A stretch of 64,000 bases of DNA. Origin: Nonlabens sp. MB-3u-79 (GTDB taxonomy: Bacteria; Bacteroidota; Bacteroidia; Flavobacteriales; Flavobacteriaceae). The translations under genes and the position numbers were made by a program. The notes beneath the pieces are model-generated. The model worked only from the letters and a program-made list of their open reading frames with translations, did no database searches and was not told the DNA's origin. The stretch spans positions 1,502,501 through 1,566,500 of the forward strand of contig NZ_CP025116.1 in NCBI RefSeq assembly GCF_002831625.1, given 5' to 3'. This document shows, in pieces, positions 27,081-37,187 of this stretch. Each line of letters opens with the position of its first letter. The first letter of the stretch is position 1.

Positions 27081-29606
27081 ATGGCAAAGAACCTTGTTAT
27101 TGTAGAGTCGCCGGCAAAGGCAAAAACGATAGAAAAATTTCTAGGAAAGGATTTTAAAGTGGAGTCCAGTTTTGGACATATCGCTGATCTTCCGTCAAAG
27201 GAATTAGGTGTGGATGTGGATAAAAATTTTGCTCCTAAATACGTAGTGAGTAGCGATAAGAAGGATCTGGTAAAAAAGCTCAAAAAATTAGCTGCTGCTT
27301 CAGACATGGTTTGGCTGGCGAGTGATGAAGACCGAGAGGGTGAAGCTATTGCATGGCACTTGTCAGAGCAACTTGACCTTAAAAAAGAAAAGACCAAGAG
27401 AATTGTTTTTAACGCCATTACTAAAAGTGCTGTTCAAAAAGCCATTGATAATCCAAGGTCTATAGATTACGACTTGGTAAATGCGCAACAAGCACGTCGT
27501 ATTCTAGACCGTATTGTAGGTTATGAAATATCGCCTATTTTATGGCGTAAGGTAAAAGGAGGGGCTAGTGCAGGCCGTGTGCAGTCAGTAGCTGTGCGAT
27601 TAATCGTAGAGCGTGAAGAGGAAATATTAAACTTTAATTCTGAAAATTTCTTTAGAGTTGATGCAGATTTTAATACGGCAGATGGTTCCTTGCTAAAAGC
27701 AAAGTTGCCAAGTAATTTAAAATCACTTCAAGCAGCTCAAGATTTCCTTAATATCAATAAAGGAGCAAAATTTGATGTGGCTGACCTTGTTAAAAAGCCA
27801 GCAAAAAAGTCTCCAGCACCCCCGTTTACAACTTCTACCTTACAGCAAGAAGCTTCACGTAAATTGTTTTTTAATGTAAGTCGTACCATGCAATTGGCAC
27901 AACGTCTTTACGAAGCAGGACTCATCACTTATATGAGAACAGACTCGGTGAACTTAAGTAATGAAGCAAAGGATGGAGCACAAGAAGAAATAAGCAAAAC
28001 CTACGGAGAGCAATACCACAAGGAACGCAACTATAAAGGGAAGTCTAAAGGTGCTCAAGAAGCGCATGAAGCTATACGTCCAACTAATTTTGCTGTTTCC
28101 AGCTCTGGTGCCGATCGCGACCAGACACGTCTGTATGAATTGATCTGGAAAAGAGCGATTGCCAGTCAGATGAGTGATGCCAAATTAGAACGTACCAATG
28201 TCACCATTACAGCAGATACCCACGATAAGAAATTTACAGCTAGTGGAGAGATTGTAAAGTTTGAAGGATTCCTTAAGGTATATCTAGAAAGTACTGATGA
28301 TGAAGACCTAGAGCAACAAGGTTTACTGCCAGATCTTAAAATAGGACAAAACTTGCTAAATAAAAGGATCACCGCGACAGAGCGTTTTTCAAGACCTCCG
28401 TATCGTTATACAGAGGCTTCTTTAGTAAAACAATTAGAAGAATTAGGAATAGGACGTCCATCAACTTACGCACCTACCATTACGACTATACAGAACAGGA
28501 AATATATTGAAAAAGGCCAGTCTGAAGGTCTAGAACGGGACTATGTGCAACTTACTTTAAGTGAAGATAAAGTGGCAGAGAAAAAGCTTACCGAGAAAAC
28601 AGGTTCTGATAAAAATAAAATGATTCCTACTGACGTAGGTCGGGTGGTCAACAACTTTTTAGTAGAACACTTTGGTAGTATTTTAGATTATAATTTCACT
28701 GCAAACGTGGAAGAGTCTTTTGATAATATTGCTGAGGGTAAAGAAGTATGGACTGATATGATGAGTCTTTTCTATAAGACTTTCCATCCTACGGTACAAG
28801 ATGTTGCAGAAAATGCAGAGCGAGAAGTAGGAGAACGTATTTTAGGGACTCATCCAGAAAGTGGTAAGCCTATCAGTGTGCGTTTGGGGAGATTTGGTGC
28901 TATGGCACAAATCGGTAGTGCAGAAGATGAGGAGAAGCCTGAATTTGCAAGTTTACTGCCTACTCAAAACTTGAATACCATTACGCTAGAGGAAGTCATG
29001 GAGTTGTTCAAGTTGCCGAGAACAGTAGGAGAGTATAACGGTCATCCTGTGGAGGTCAATCAAGGGCGTTTCGGTCCTTATGTAAAGTTCAACGAAAAGA
29101 CTTTTGTAAGTCTAGAAAAGGACGACGATCCCATGACGCTTACTTTTGAGCGTGCTGCAGAGTTGATCCAGATGAAAGAAATTGCAGATGCTCCTGTTTA
29201 TGTGTATGATGAGCAACCCGTTACCAAAGGCGCAGGTAGATTTGGTCCCTATATCAAATGGGCAGGAATGTTTATTTCAGTGAATAAGAAATACGACTTT
29301 GATAACCTTTCTAATGATGATATTGAAACCTTAATCAAGGACAAAATTCAGAAAGAGAAAGATAAATTAATTGTAGACTGGGAAGAAGAAGGTATACGTA
29401 TTGAGAAAGCCCGTTGGGGAAGACACAATATTATTAAAGGGAAAATCAAGGTAGAGATTGCCAAAGAGATCGACCCTTTAAAGGTTACCTTAGAAAGAGC
29501 TCAAGAGCTTATAGCAAAAAAAACTCCCAAGAAAAAGGCCGCTGCTAAAAAGAAAGCGCCTGCTAAGAAAAAAGCGCCTGCTAAAAAGAAAACGACAAAA
29601 AAATAA
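27081..29606 (+). CDS. topA: DNA topoisomerase I
   Basis: Type IA topoisomerase relaxing negative supercoils. 841 aa: TOPRIM domain at the N-terminus (LVIVESPAKAKTIEKFLG, DEDREGEAIAWHL), catalytic Tyr284 in LITYMRTDSVNLS, and a C-terminal region with RFGPYVKF-type repeats instead of classical four-Cys zinc fingers. It ends in a Lys/Ala-rich tail (KKKAAAKKKAPAKKK), probably DNA-binding. The arginase-fold gene follows after 6 nt. Confidence 0.97.
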   Translation: MAKNLVIVESPAKAKTIEKFLGKDFKVESSFGHIADLPSKELGVDVDKNFAPKYVVSSDKKDLVKKLKKLAAASDMVWLASDEDREGEAIAWHLSEQLDLKKEKTKRIVFNAITKSAVQKAIDNPRSIDYDLVNAQQARRILDRIVGYEISPILWRKVKGGASAGRVQSVAVRLIVEREEEILNFNSENFFRVDADFNTADGSLLKAKLPSNLKSLQAAQDFLNINKGAKFDVADLVKKPAKKSPAPPFTTSTLQQEASRKLFFNVSRTMQLAQRLYEAGLITYMRTDSVNLSNEAKDGAQEEISKTYGEQYHKERNYKGKSKGAQEAHEAIRPTNFAVSSSGADRDQTRLYELIWKRAIASQMSDAKLERTNVTITADTHDKKFTASGEIVKFEGFLKVYLESTDDEDLEQQGLLPDLKIGQNLLNKRITATERFSRPPYRYTEASLVKQLEELGIGRPSTYAPTITTIQNRKYIEKGQSEGLERDYVQLTLSEDKVAEKKLTEKTGSDKNKMIPTDVGRVVNNFLVEHFGSILDYNFTANVEESFDNIAEGKEVWTDMMSLFYKTFHPTVQDVAENAEREVGERILGTHPESGKPISVRLGRFGAMAQIGSAEDEEKPEFASLLPTQNLNTITLEEVMELFKLPRTVGEYNGHPVEVNQGRFGPYVKFNEKTFVSLEKDDDPMTLTFERAAELIQMKEIADAPVYVYDEQPVTKGAGRFGPYIKWAGMFISVNKKYDFDNLSNDDIETLIKDKIQKEKDKLIVDWEEEGIRIEKARWGRHNIIKGKIKVEIAKEIDPLKVTLERAQELIAKKTPKKKAAAKKKAPAKKKAPAKKKTTKK

Positions 29607-29612
29607 ATTGCA

Positions 29613-30770
29613 ATGGCTTTAGAATTTCTAAAACCTCTGAATGATGCGGTGGTTGCTCATGCTAAGTTACAACCTAAGCAAACTATAGCAAAAACGATTC
29701 GTTTACATACTGCGACCGATGGCTTGCCTGACCTTAGTGGTGTAAAGCTGGTTGTTATAGGTGTTTTAGAAAACCGCAGAGATGCAAACGCCTTGTTCCA
29801 AGTAGATAGCTTAGATCAGGTGCGAGAGAAGCTCTACGAGCTGTATCCAGGGAACTGGACCAGTAACTTGGCAGATCTAGGAGATGTGCATGCGGGGGAT
29901 ACCGTAGAGGACACGTATTACGTCGTCAACCAGCTGACAGCTTATTTTTTAAGAGAATCTATTATTCCTATATTTTTAGGAGGTAGCCAAGATTTGATGT
30001 ATCCTATTTACAGAGCCTTTGATGAGTTTCAACACATGATAAATGTGGTAAATGTGGACTGTAGATTTGATTTAGGAGATATTGATTTGCCTATAACCTC
30101 CCGCAGTTACATAGGTAAGATGATCACAGTAGAGCCGTATAATTTATTTAATTATAGTAATCTCGGTTTTCAGACTTATTTTAATTCGCAAGAAGAAATT
30201 GACCTGTTGGACAGAATGTATTTTGATGCCGTTCGATTGGGTCATCTAGATAATGATATTACACTGGCAGAGTCTGTTCTACGTGATGCAGATGTGGTAG
30301 GGGTAGATATGAGCGTCGTACGGGCGAGTGATGTAGCTTTCGCAAAAGCGAACCCCAATGGGCTTGATGGGAAGCAAATTTGCAGTTTGTCTAGGTATTC
30401 AGGTATTAGTGATCGATTAAAGGCGTATGGAATCTTTGAAATAAACAGCGAGAGAAATACGGGTTCACAGTTGGTAGCAGAAATGATCTGGTATTTTATG
30501 GAAGGTTACAATTATCGGAGTTTTGAGTATCCTGTCGATGTTTCTAAAAACTGTTTGACCTACAAAGTGCCTGTAGAAAATGAAATCCTTACTTTTTACA
30601 AGTCTACTGACACAGGGCGCTGGTGGATAGAATTGCCTTTTATTTCTTTAGTTAATAATAAACTAAAGCAACATACGTTATTACCTTGCGACCGTCGTGA
30701 TTATGAAATGGCATGTGATCAAGTCTTGCCAGATAGGTGGTTGAAAGCCAGACGTAAAAACGAAATATAA
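29613..30770 (+). CDS. Arginase/formimidoylglutamase-fold protein upstream of gldK
   Basis: 385 aa of the ureohydrolase fold. The metal-ligand motifs are altered: GGGHD reads GGSQD (123-127), DAHxD reads DCRFD (149-153), and the third region reads VDMSVVRASD. Two metal histidines are therefore missing, so hydrolase activity is doubtful. It sits between topA and the type IX secretion genes, where flavobacteria often keep such a protein. A worn palindrome encodes VAFAKAN near residue 243. A structural or regulatory role in secretion is possible but unproven. Confidence 0.78.
   Translation: MALEFLKPLNDAVVAHAKLQPKQTIAKTIRLHTATDGLPDLSGVKLVVIGVLENRRDANALFQVDSLDQVREKLYELYPGNWTSNLADLGDVHAGDTVEDTYYVVNQLTAYFLRESIIPIFLGGSQDLMYPIYRAFDEFQHMINVVNVDCRFDLGDIDLPITSRSYIGKMITVEPYNLFNYSNLGFQTYFNSQEEIDLLDRMYFDAVRLGHLDNDITLAESVLRDADVVGVDMSVVRASDVAFAKANPNGLDGKQICSLSRYSGISDRLKAYGIFEINSERNTGSQLVAEMIWYFMEGYNYRSFEYPVDVSKNCLTYKVPVENEILTFYKSTDTGRWWIELPFISLVNNKLKQHTLLPCDRRDYEMACDQVLPDRWLKARRKNEI
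30335..30350. repeat. Degenerate palindrome copy inside the arginase-fold gene
   Basis: AGCTTTCGCAAAAGCG, two changes from the 16-bp consensus, still read Ala-Phe-Ala-Lys-Ala. Confidence 0.6.
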
Positions 30771-30878
30771 AAGTTAAAGCTTGTTTTATTTCAATTTAAT
30801 GAGAAAAAAAAGTTGCGGAATCGAAATCTTTTAAATAGGTTTACGCCCTTAATTCATAAAGAAAACATAAATACCCTT

Positions 30879-32240
30879 ATGAAAAAGTTATTTATCCTTT
30901 TAGCAGTAGTTGCCTTTCTTGCAAGTTGTGGTAAAGGAGACCGAGGAATGGTAGTAGGAACCAAAGGAAAGAAGTGGCATCCTGAAAAGCCCTATGGTAT
31001 GACCTTAGTGCCTGGTGGTGCATTTATTATGGGTAAAAGTGATGATGACATCGCTGCTACACGTAATGCTCCAACAAAAACCGTTACAGTTCCATCCTAT
31101 TATATGGATGAAACTGAAATTACAAATGCAGAATATCGACAGTTCGTTTATTGGACAAGAGATTCTTTATTCAGAACGGAATTAGCTATTATGGCCGAAA
31201 ACCAAAGTGCTCTTCCGGGAGACAATGGTATCGGTGAATTTGCTTTTCTTGATGCAGACGGTGCAAATGGAGATGTTTTAACCCCATGGCAGGAATATGT
31301 TCAAAACACTTACGGAGGATTAGATCGTAAGTTGAACAACGATGTAGATTTAATCTGGGATACAGAAGAAATTCCAGACGAGTTTTATGCTGAGGTATAC
31401 GATCTGATGTACATTCCTTTTGATCAAGCTTATAACGGAGAGCGCACTATTGATACTGAAAAGATCATCTTTACTTATACAGATTTAGATGTGAATGCTG
31501 CCGCTAGAAATCGTGATGAAAACAAAACTAGAAAGGACTTCATTTCTCAAACACCTGTAAAGATATATCCAGATACTACAGTATGGATTCGTGATTTTAA
31601 CTACAGTTATAACGAGCCTATGCATAATGATTATTTTTATCATGAAGCATATAGTGATTATCCAGTAGTAGGTGTAAACTGGAATCAAGCTAGGGCTTTT
31701 TGTCAATGGAGAACCTTGTATCACAATGCATATCGCAAGAAAAAAAATGTAGAACGAGTTAATGAGTACCGTCTTCCTACTGAGGCAGAATGGGAATATG
31801 CAGCTCGTGGTGGATTAGAAGGAGCGACTTACCCTTGGGGTGGTCCATATGCAAAGAACGACAGAGGTTGTTTCCTTGCCAACTTTAAACCACTAAGAGG
31901 AGATTATGCAGCAGATCAAGCTTTATATACTGTTGAGGCTCAATCTTACGAGCCTAATGAATACAATTTATACAACATGGCAGGGAATGTGTCTGAATGG
32001 GTGAACTCTTCTTATGAAGCGGGAGCATATGACCAGATGTCTTCTATGAGTCCTATTGTAAACGATAAAAACAATAAACGCAAAGGAGTACGCGGTGGAT
32101 CATGGAAAGATGTTTCTTACTTCCTTCAAGTAGGTACACGTGATTACGAATACCAAGATAGTGCAAGAAGCTATATAGGTTTCCGTACGGTACAGTCCTA
32201 TATGGGTACAGATCTAACGCTCAATGCAGGTACAAACTAA
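30879..32240 (+). CDS. gldK: Gliding motility/T9SS lipoprotein GldK
   Basis: Outer-membrane-associated ring component of the type IX secretion system with GldN. 453 aa from the ATG at 30879, which opens MKKLFILLAVVAFLASC with lipobox LASC; a frame extension to 30813 would displace the signal peptide. The rest is an FGE-sulfatase-like domain (LVPGGAFIMG, then YRLPTEAEWEYAARGG and RGGSWKD). First of gldKLMN. Confidence 0.95.
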   Translation: MKKLFILLAVVAFLASCGKGDRGMVVGTKGKKWHPEKPYGMTLVPGGAFIMGKSDDDIAATRNAPTKTVTVPSYYMDETEITNAEYRQFVYWTRDSLFRTELAIMAENQSALPGDNGIGEFAFLDADGANGDVLTPWQEYVQNTYGGLDRKLNNDVDLIWDTEEIPDEFYAEVYDLMYIPFDQAYNGERTIDTEKIIFTYTDLDVNAAARNRDENKTRKDFISQTPVKIYPDTTVWIRDFNYSYNEPMHNDYFYHEAYSDYPVVGVNWNQARAFCQWRTLYHNAYRKKKNVERVNEYRLPTEAEWEYAARGGLEGATYPWGGPYAKNDRGCFLANFKPLRGDYAADQALYTVEAQSYEPNEYNLYNMAGNVSEWVNSSYEAGAYDQMSSMSPIVNDKNNKRKGVRGGSWKDVSYFLQVGTRDYEYQDSARSYIGFRTVQSYMGTDLTLNAGTN

Positions 32241-32288
32241 TTTTCCCAATAATAAAAAGTAACTTAACAAAACTAAAAACTTAACAAC

Positions 32289-32948
32289 ATGGCACAGTCT
32301 AAAGCAACAAAGAAATTATTTAACATGGCTTACGGTATAGGAGCCTCTATCGTAATTATCGGAGCACTTTTTAAGATTCTTCACTGGGAACTTGATTTAG
32401 TATTCTATAAATTAACTGGTGGTGATCTATTAGCCATAGGTCTGATTACAGAAGCATTGATTTTCTTTGTATCGGCTTTTGAGCCTGTAGAAGATGATTT
32501 AGATTGGTCATTAGTTTATCCAGAATTAGCTGGTGGACAAATGGTGGGTGGAAAATCAAAAAAAGATGCACCCGAAGATGCTCAAGGATTGTTATCTAAG
32601 AAATTAGATGAGATGCTTAAAGAAGCAAAACTTGATGGTGAATTAATGACTAGTTTGGGAGACAGCATGCGTTCTTTTGAAGGCGCTGCTAAAGGAATTG
32701 CTCCTACTGCTGAAGCCATGTCTTCTACTAAAAAATATTCTGAAGAAATGGCTCTTGCCGCTGCTCAAATGGAATCTTTAAACAGCCTTTATAAGATTCA
32801 AGTTGAGAGTTCTTCACGTCAAAACCAAGCTAATGAAGCGATTACTGAAAACGCTACAAAACTTCAAGAACAAATGGCCGGTCTTACGAATAACTTGTCT
32901 TCTCTTAATGGTGTGTATGGTAACATGCTAGGAGCTATGAAAGGATAA
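32289..32948 (+). CDS. gldL: T9SS motor membrane protein GldL
   Basis: 219 aa with two inner-membrane helices (about 14-32 and 47-66) and a cytoplasmic coiled-coil tail. With GldM it forms the proton-driven motor; the glutamate in ILHWELDL between the helices is in the region of the reported proton-pathway residue. Located 48 nt after gldK. Confidence 0.95.
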   Translation: MAQSKATKKLFNMAYGIGASIVIIGALFKILHWELDLVFYKLTGGDLLAIGLITEALIFFVSAFEPVEDDLDWSLVYPELAGGQMVGGKSKKDAPEDAQGLLSKKLDEMLKEAKLDGELMTSLGDSMRSFEGAAKGIAPTAEAMSSTKKYSEEMALAAAQMESLNSLYKIQVESSSRQNQANEAITENATKLQEQMAGLTNNLSSLNGVYGNMLGAMKG

Positions 32949-32993
32949 TTAGTTTCATACTTTATATAATTTAACAAAACTAATTAGAATATT

Positions 32994-34529
32994 ATGGCAG
33001 GAGGAAAACAGTCCCCAAGACAGAAGATGATTAACCTAATGTATTTGGTTTTCATCGCTATGCTCGCATTAAATATGAGTAAGGAAGTGTTACAAGCTTT
33101 TGGTCTTATAGAAGAAAACTTAAGTACGAGTAATACAGCTTTAGCAGAGGTTAACTCTGCTGCACTAGCAGATTTAAATCAAAAGGCACTCACTAACGCT
33201 ACTCAATACGAAGCTGCTGCGGCAACTGCACAGCAGGTCTCTAAATTGAGTAATGAGTATAACGATTACTTAGAGAGTGTCAAGATAAAGCTTACCTCAA
33301 CTATAGAGGAAGGTTCTGAAAAAGATTATCAAGTACAAGATAAAACGGACATACTGGATAATGCTTTTTTTGTAGGTGATAAACTTAAGCCAGAGGGTAA
33401 AGAGTTTAAGTCTAAAATGGATCAGTTTAAAAACGATATGATTGCTTCACTTGGTGATGGATATACAGCAGTGAAATCTGATTTAACAACAAAGTTTGAT
33501 ACATCTGACGAAACAGACCTTGAAGGTTTGAAGCGTGAGTATTTAGAATACAACTACAAAGGCTATCCCTTAATTGCATCAAAAACAAAACTTACTTTTC
33601 TTCAAAATGAAGTTCGTAATGTGGAGTCTGATGTAATGAGCCAATTGTTACAAGGTAAGTTGATCCAGATCGCTTCCATGAACAATTATAAATCGATCGT
33701 TAACCTAGACAAAACTGCATTTTTTAATGGTGAAGCTGTTACAGGTACGGTTGTTTTAGGTCGTTATGATGACACTACAGTACCTAGTAAGGTAGTGATC
33801 AACGGTCAAGAGGTAAAAAAGGAAGATATCAAAAACGGGCAGATCCCTTTGAATTTAGGTTCAGGTAGTGTTGGTGAGAAAAAAATCACTGGATACATGG
33901 AGTTTATTGAAAATGATGAGGTCATAAAAATTCCTATTGAATCTGAGTATGCTGTTATTCCAAAACCAAATTCTGCTACCATATCTGCAGATAAAATGAA
34001 TGTTGTTTACAGAGGAGTTGAAAATCCTATGACGGTTGCATTTGCAGGTGTTCCAGATAATAAAGTTAGTGTTTCTGGTGCAGGTCTTTCTAAGGCAGGT
34101 ACAGGTTATATGATGAAGCCAGGTGCTGGTAAAACAGTTACGATTACGGCTACGGGTACGTTACCTAATGGTGATAGAGTTTCTGATTCAAAGGAGTTCC
34201 GTATCAAAAATTTACCACGTCCTACTGGAATGGTAAGTAAGGCATACGAAAACATTGCTAAAACAAGAGCTAATTTAGAAATCTCTACAGTTTCTGCAGA
34301 GTTTTTAGATTTTGATTTTGATTTAACTCCAAGGGTTACAGGTTTCTTATTCAAGGTACCTGGGCAACCATCTGTACCGGTATCTGGAACTAAGCTAAGT
34401 TCAAGTGCAACTAATGTACTTAGAAAAGCTCGTAAAGGAGATCTAGTTCAGTTTGCACAAATTAAAGCTGTGTTACCTGGAGTAAATGTGCAAAGTGTCT
34501 CTGACGTAACAGTTGAGATTACAGATTAA
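32994..34529 (+). CDS. gldM: T9SS motor shaft protein GldM
   Basis: 511 aa. One N-terminal helix (about 14-34, MINLMYLVFIAMLALNMS) followed by large periplasmic domains that span the periplasm and contact the GldK/GldN ring. The length and the opening GGKQSPRQKMINLMYLVFIA are family-typical. Confidence 0.96.
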   Translation: MAGGKQSPRQKMINLMYLVFIAMLALNMSKEVLQAFGLIEENLSTSNTALAEVNSAALADLNQKALTNATQYEAAAATAQQVSKLSNEYNDYLESVKIKLTSTIEEGSEKDYQVQDKTDILDNAFFVGDKLKPEGKEFKSKMDQFKNDMIASLGDGYTAVKSDLTTKFDTSDETDLEGLKREYLEYNYKGYPLIASKTKLTFLQNEVRNVESDVMSQLLQGKLIQIASMNNYKSIVNLDKTAFFNGEAVTGTVVLGRYDDTTVPSKVVINGQEVKKEDIKNGQIPLNLGSGSVGEKKITGYMEFIENDEVIKIPIESEYAVIPKPNSATISADKMNVVYRGVENPMTVAFAGVPDNKVSVSGAGLSKAGTGYMMKPGAGKTVTITATGTLPNGDRVSDSKEFRIKNLPRPTGMVSKAYENIAKTRANLEISTVSAEFLDFDFDLTPRVTGFLFKVPGQPSVPVSGTKLSSSATNVLRKARKGDLVQFAQIKAVLPGVNVQSVSDVTVEITD

Positions 34530-34548
34530 TTTAAAAAAGATTTACAAG

Positions 34549-35478
34549 ATGAATAAGATCATAGTTTTATTAGCAGCAGTGATTCTTTCGGGAAGCGCTT
34601 ATGCACAAAACAATATTCTTAATGCAAAGAGTCCAGAGGAGTTTGGTACCAAAACTGCATCTCAACTCGCAAATGATAATGACAAGCCACTACCTTATGG
34701 TTTTGTCGGTGATCGCGATATCTTATGGCAACGTACGGTGTGGGAAACTATTGATCTGGACGAACGAGTAAACTTCCCTCTTTATTATCCTGTGGATACT
34801 AATTATGTGGGTAAAGAACGTCGTTCACTTTATCATGTATTGACTAAAGCAGCGATGTCTGGTGATATCAAACTTTATGGAGATTCATATTTTAATGAAC
34901 CTCGCGAATTTAGCGATATTCAAAGTTCCTTAAAAAGTCAGAAAATTACTAATGCAGGTATTAATATCTTAAATGACAATGGCGTTATTCCAGATGAAGG
35001 AGTTAGTCCTTTAGATATAGACACCACTTATAATATCCCTGGTTTTGATGAGTATATTGAAACTAAAACCATTGGTGCTGATGATGTCAAGGAATATAGA
35101 ATTAGAGGCTTGTGGTATTTTGATACCCGTCAAAGTGATTTAAGATACCGATTATTGGGTATTTGTCCAGTAACTCCTGATGTTAACTTTCCTGATGACC
35201 CAAAAGGTGTCGAACTATTTTGGATCTATTATCCAGATGCTAGATTATTGTTACACAATGCAAAAGCATTTAATACATTAAATTCAGCTCGTCCTATTTC
35301 TTTTGATCATATTTTAAATTCTAGAAGATATAACGCACTTATCTACAGAATGGATAATGTACAAGGTGACAGAGATATTAAAAGATACGTTACTGATAAT
35401 TCTATGATGCAATTGTTAGAGTCTGACAGACTTAAAGAAATCGTTCGTAATTTTGAATTAGACATGTGGAACTATTAA
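34549..35478 (+). CDS. gldN: T9SS ring protein GldN
   Basis: 309 aa from the ATG at 34549, giving a signal peptide MNKIIVLLAAVILSGSAYAQ with an SPI cleavage site after AYA. The frame can be extended to 34513, but that ATG lies inside gldM. Periplasmic partner of GldK. Ends the operon, followed by a strong terminator. Confidence 0.94.
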   Translation: MNKIIVLLAAVILSGSAYAQNNILNAKSPEEFGTKTASQLANDNDKPLPYGFVGDRDILWQRTVWETIDLDERVNFPLYYPVDTNYVGKERRSLYHVLTKAAMSGDIKLYGDSYFNEPREFSDIQSSLKSQKITNAGINILNDNGVIPDEGVSPLDIDTTYNIPGFDEYIETKTIGADDVKEYRIRGLWYFDTRQSDLRYRLLGICPVTPDVNFPDDPKGVELFWIYYPDARLLLHNAKAFNTLNSARPISFDHILNSRRYNALIYRMDNVQGDRDIKRYVTDNSMMQLLESDRLKEIVRNFELDMWNY

Positions 35479-35499
35479 ACAGTTCACATTTATATAATC

Positions 35500-35530
35500 A
35501 AAGCCTCGCATTATGTGAGGCTTTTTTTTA
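35500..35530 (+). terminator. gldN terminator
   Basis: Stem AAAGCCTC/GAGGCTTT then a run of Ts. Confidence 0.9.
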
Positions 35531-35569
35531 TGGTATTTATTTATAAGTTGATTCTGTCTTTGTAGTTTT

Positions 35570-35590
35570 CCCACATCCCACATCCCACAT
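35570..35590. repeat. Heptamer tandem array (CCCACAT), three copies
   Basis: Three exact 7-bp units plus a four-base part unit ending on the next gene's ATG at 35594. It fills the ribosome-binding region. Confidence 0.85.
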
Positions 35591-35593
35591 CCC

Positions 35594-36646
35594 ATGAATA
35601 CAAAAGTTGATATCATTATCGTAGGATCAGGAATCGCTGGTTGTACCCTAGCTTGGCAGTGGTTGTTACAGGGTAAATCTGTCATGATGATTGCTGATGG
35701 TAAAAAGGGTTCCTCAGCAGTTGCTGCTGGCGTCTATAATCCGACTATTTTAAAGCGTTTTACGAGCGTTTGGAAAGCCGTTGACCAATTGGAGGTGTTA
35801 AATGATTTTTACCCTAGAATCGAAGCTTTATTAGATGCTGCTTTTCTGCATCCGACGGATATATTGAGAAGATTCCATGATGAACGCGAAATCAAAACAT
35901 GGAAGAAGAAGGCGGTAAAAGAAGATTTAAATGGCTTTATGTCTGAGGATACCTTTGCTTATGAAAATCCAGCTATTCATGCTCCCTTTGATTATGGTAA
36001 AGTTTCAGGAACCGGATGGGTAGATACTTCAAGTTATATGGAGTTAACAATAGACTATTTGCAAAGTATTTCTTCTTACCGCTCTGAGGATTTTGATTTT
36101 ATGGAGTTAAGACATTATGTAGATCATGTGGTTTATAAAGAGAGTATTGCTGACAGAATTATTTTTGCAGAGGGTTTTCAGATGCTGTCCAATCCGTTTT
36201 TCAACAACCTGCCATTAGAAGGCAACAAAGGTGAAGTGTTTACCATCAAGGTTCCAGATCTTCAATTGGATTATATTATCAAATCTTCTGTATTCTTAAT
36301 GCCTTTTACAGATGATTTGTTCTGGGTAGGAGCGACCTACAATAGAGATGACGTTACAGATGCACCTACCTTAGAGGCAAAGGAGTTTTTAACCTCTAGA
36401 CTGGAACGTTTTCTAAAGTTGCCTTATGAAATTGTGGAGCATAAATACGGTATCCGTCCAACTACAAAAGACAGAAGGCCCTTTGTAGGAGCACATAAGG
36501 AGTTTAAAAACTATATGGTTTTTAATGGAATGGGAAGTAGAGCGGTCCTAATGGCGCCATGGGCGGCACAACAATTGTTTGATTCTATATACAAGGATCA
36601 TCCACTGGATTCAGAAATTGATATTCAGAGATTCAATGAGCTCTGA
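35594..36646 (+). CDS. FAD-dependent oxidoreductase (DAO family)
   Basis: 350 aa. FAD-binding GSGIAG (11-16) near the N-terminus, then SSAVAAGVYNP, and a C-terminal GIRPTTKDRRPF-VG segment typical of glycine/D-amino-acid oxidase folds. Substrate unknown. The start ATG directly follows the heptamer array, with no purine-rich ribosome site. Confidence 0.86.
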   Translation: MNTKVDIIIVGSGIAGCTLAWQWLLQGKSVMMIADGKKGSSAVAAGVYNPTILKRFTSVWKAVDQLEVLNDFYPRIEALLDAAFLHPTDILRRFHDEREIKTWKKKAVKEDLNGFMSEDTFAYENPAIHAPFDYGKVSGTGWVDTSSYMELTIDYLQSISSYRSEDFDFMELRHYVDHVVYKESIADRIIFAEGFQMLSNPFFNNLPLEGNKGEVFTIKVPDLQLDYIIKSSVFLMPFTDDLFWVGATYNRDDVTDAPTLEAKEFLTSRLERFLKLPYEIVEHKYGIRPTTKDRRPFVGAHKEFKNYMVFNGMGSRAVLMAPWAAQQLFDSIYKDHPLDSEIDIQRFNEL

Positions 36647-36720
36647 TGAGCGTTGATCAATTCACGATATTTTTTTAAAGAAAATGCTGTTGTATTCAGG
36701 TGTAAGGCATTTTTTTATTT

Positions 36721-36759
36721 TTGCCTATTGCCTATTGCCTATTGCCTATTGCCTATTGC
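36721..36759. repeat. Heptamer tandem array (TTGCCTA), five copies
   Basis: Five exact units plus a part unit. The right end supplies the stop codon and last codon of the DUF983 gene (stop at 36753-36755 on the minus strand). Confidence 0.88.
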
Positions 36760-37130
36760 GCTTTCTCCTTATTGTAATCCATAAAAATATTGATCCAGAT
36801 ATTGCGTGATAATCGTATCACAACAGGAAGACTAAAAATGGACATGAACGCTATTATAAGGAAGATGTTCCATCGTGATAATTCAAAAACAAAATAGCCC
36901 AGTAGAAAAGCAGCCATAGCAATCCCAACACCTACGCCATAACTCACGTACATGGAGCCATAAAAAAAACTAGGTTCAATCTTGTATTTGGTATCGCAAT
37001 GACTACATCGCTCTCTCATTTCTTGCGTTTTGCTAGGGTTATAGAGATTGCGACTGGTGTACATGGATTCATTTTGGCACACAGGGCAGGCCCCTGTAAA
37101 AATGCTGTATAATTTTGTTCCTTTTAGCAT
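36753..37130 (-). CDS. DUF983 membrane protein
   Basis: 125 aa. An N-terminal zinc-ribbon-like pair CPVC (15-18) and CSHC (42-45), then two membrane helices (about 60-80 and 87-107). This is the DUF983 layout; function unknown. Divergent from the ABC-F gene. Confidence 0.85.
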   Translation of the reverse strand: MLKGTKLYSIFTGACPVCQNESMYTSRNLYNPSKTQEMRERCSHCDTKYKIEPSFFYGSMYVSYGVGVGIAMAAFLLGYFVFELSRWNIFLIIAFMSIFSLPVVIRLSRNIWINIFMDYNKEKAQ

Positions 37131-37187
37131 CAGAAAGCTTTAGTGTTAACGTGCAGTTGCGCATCTTTGCAAAGATACAAAACGACT

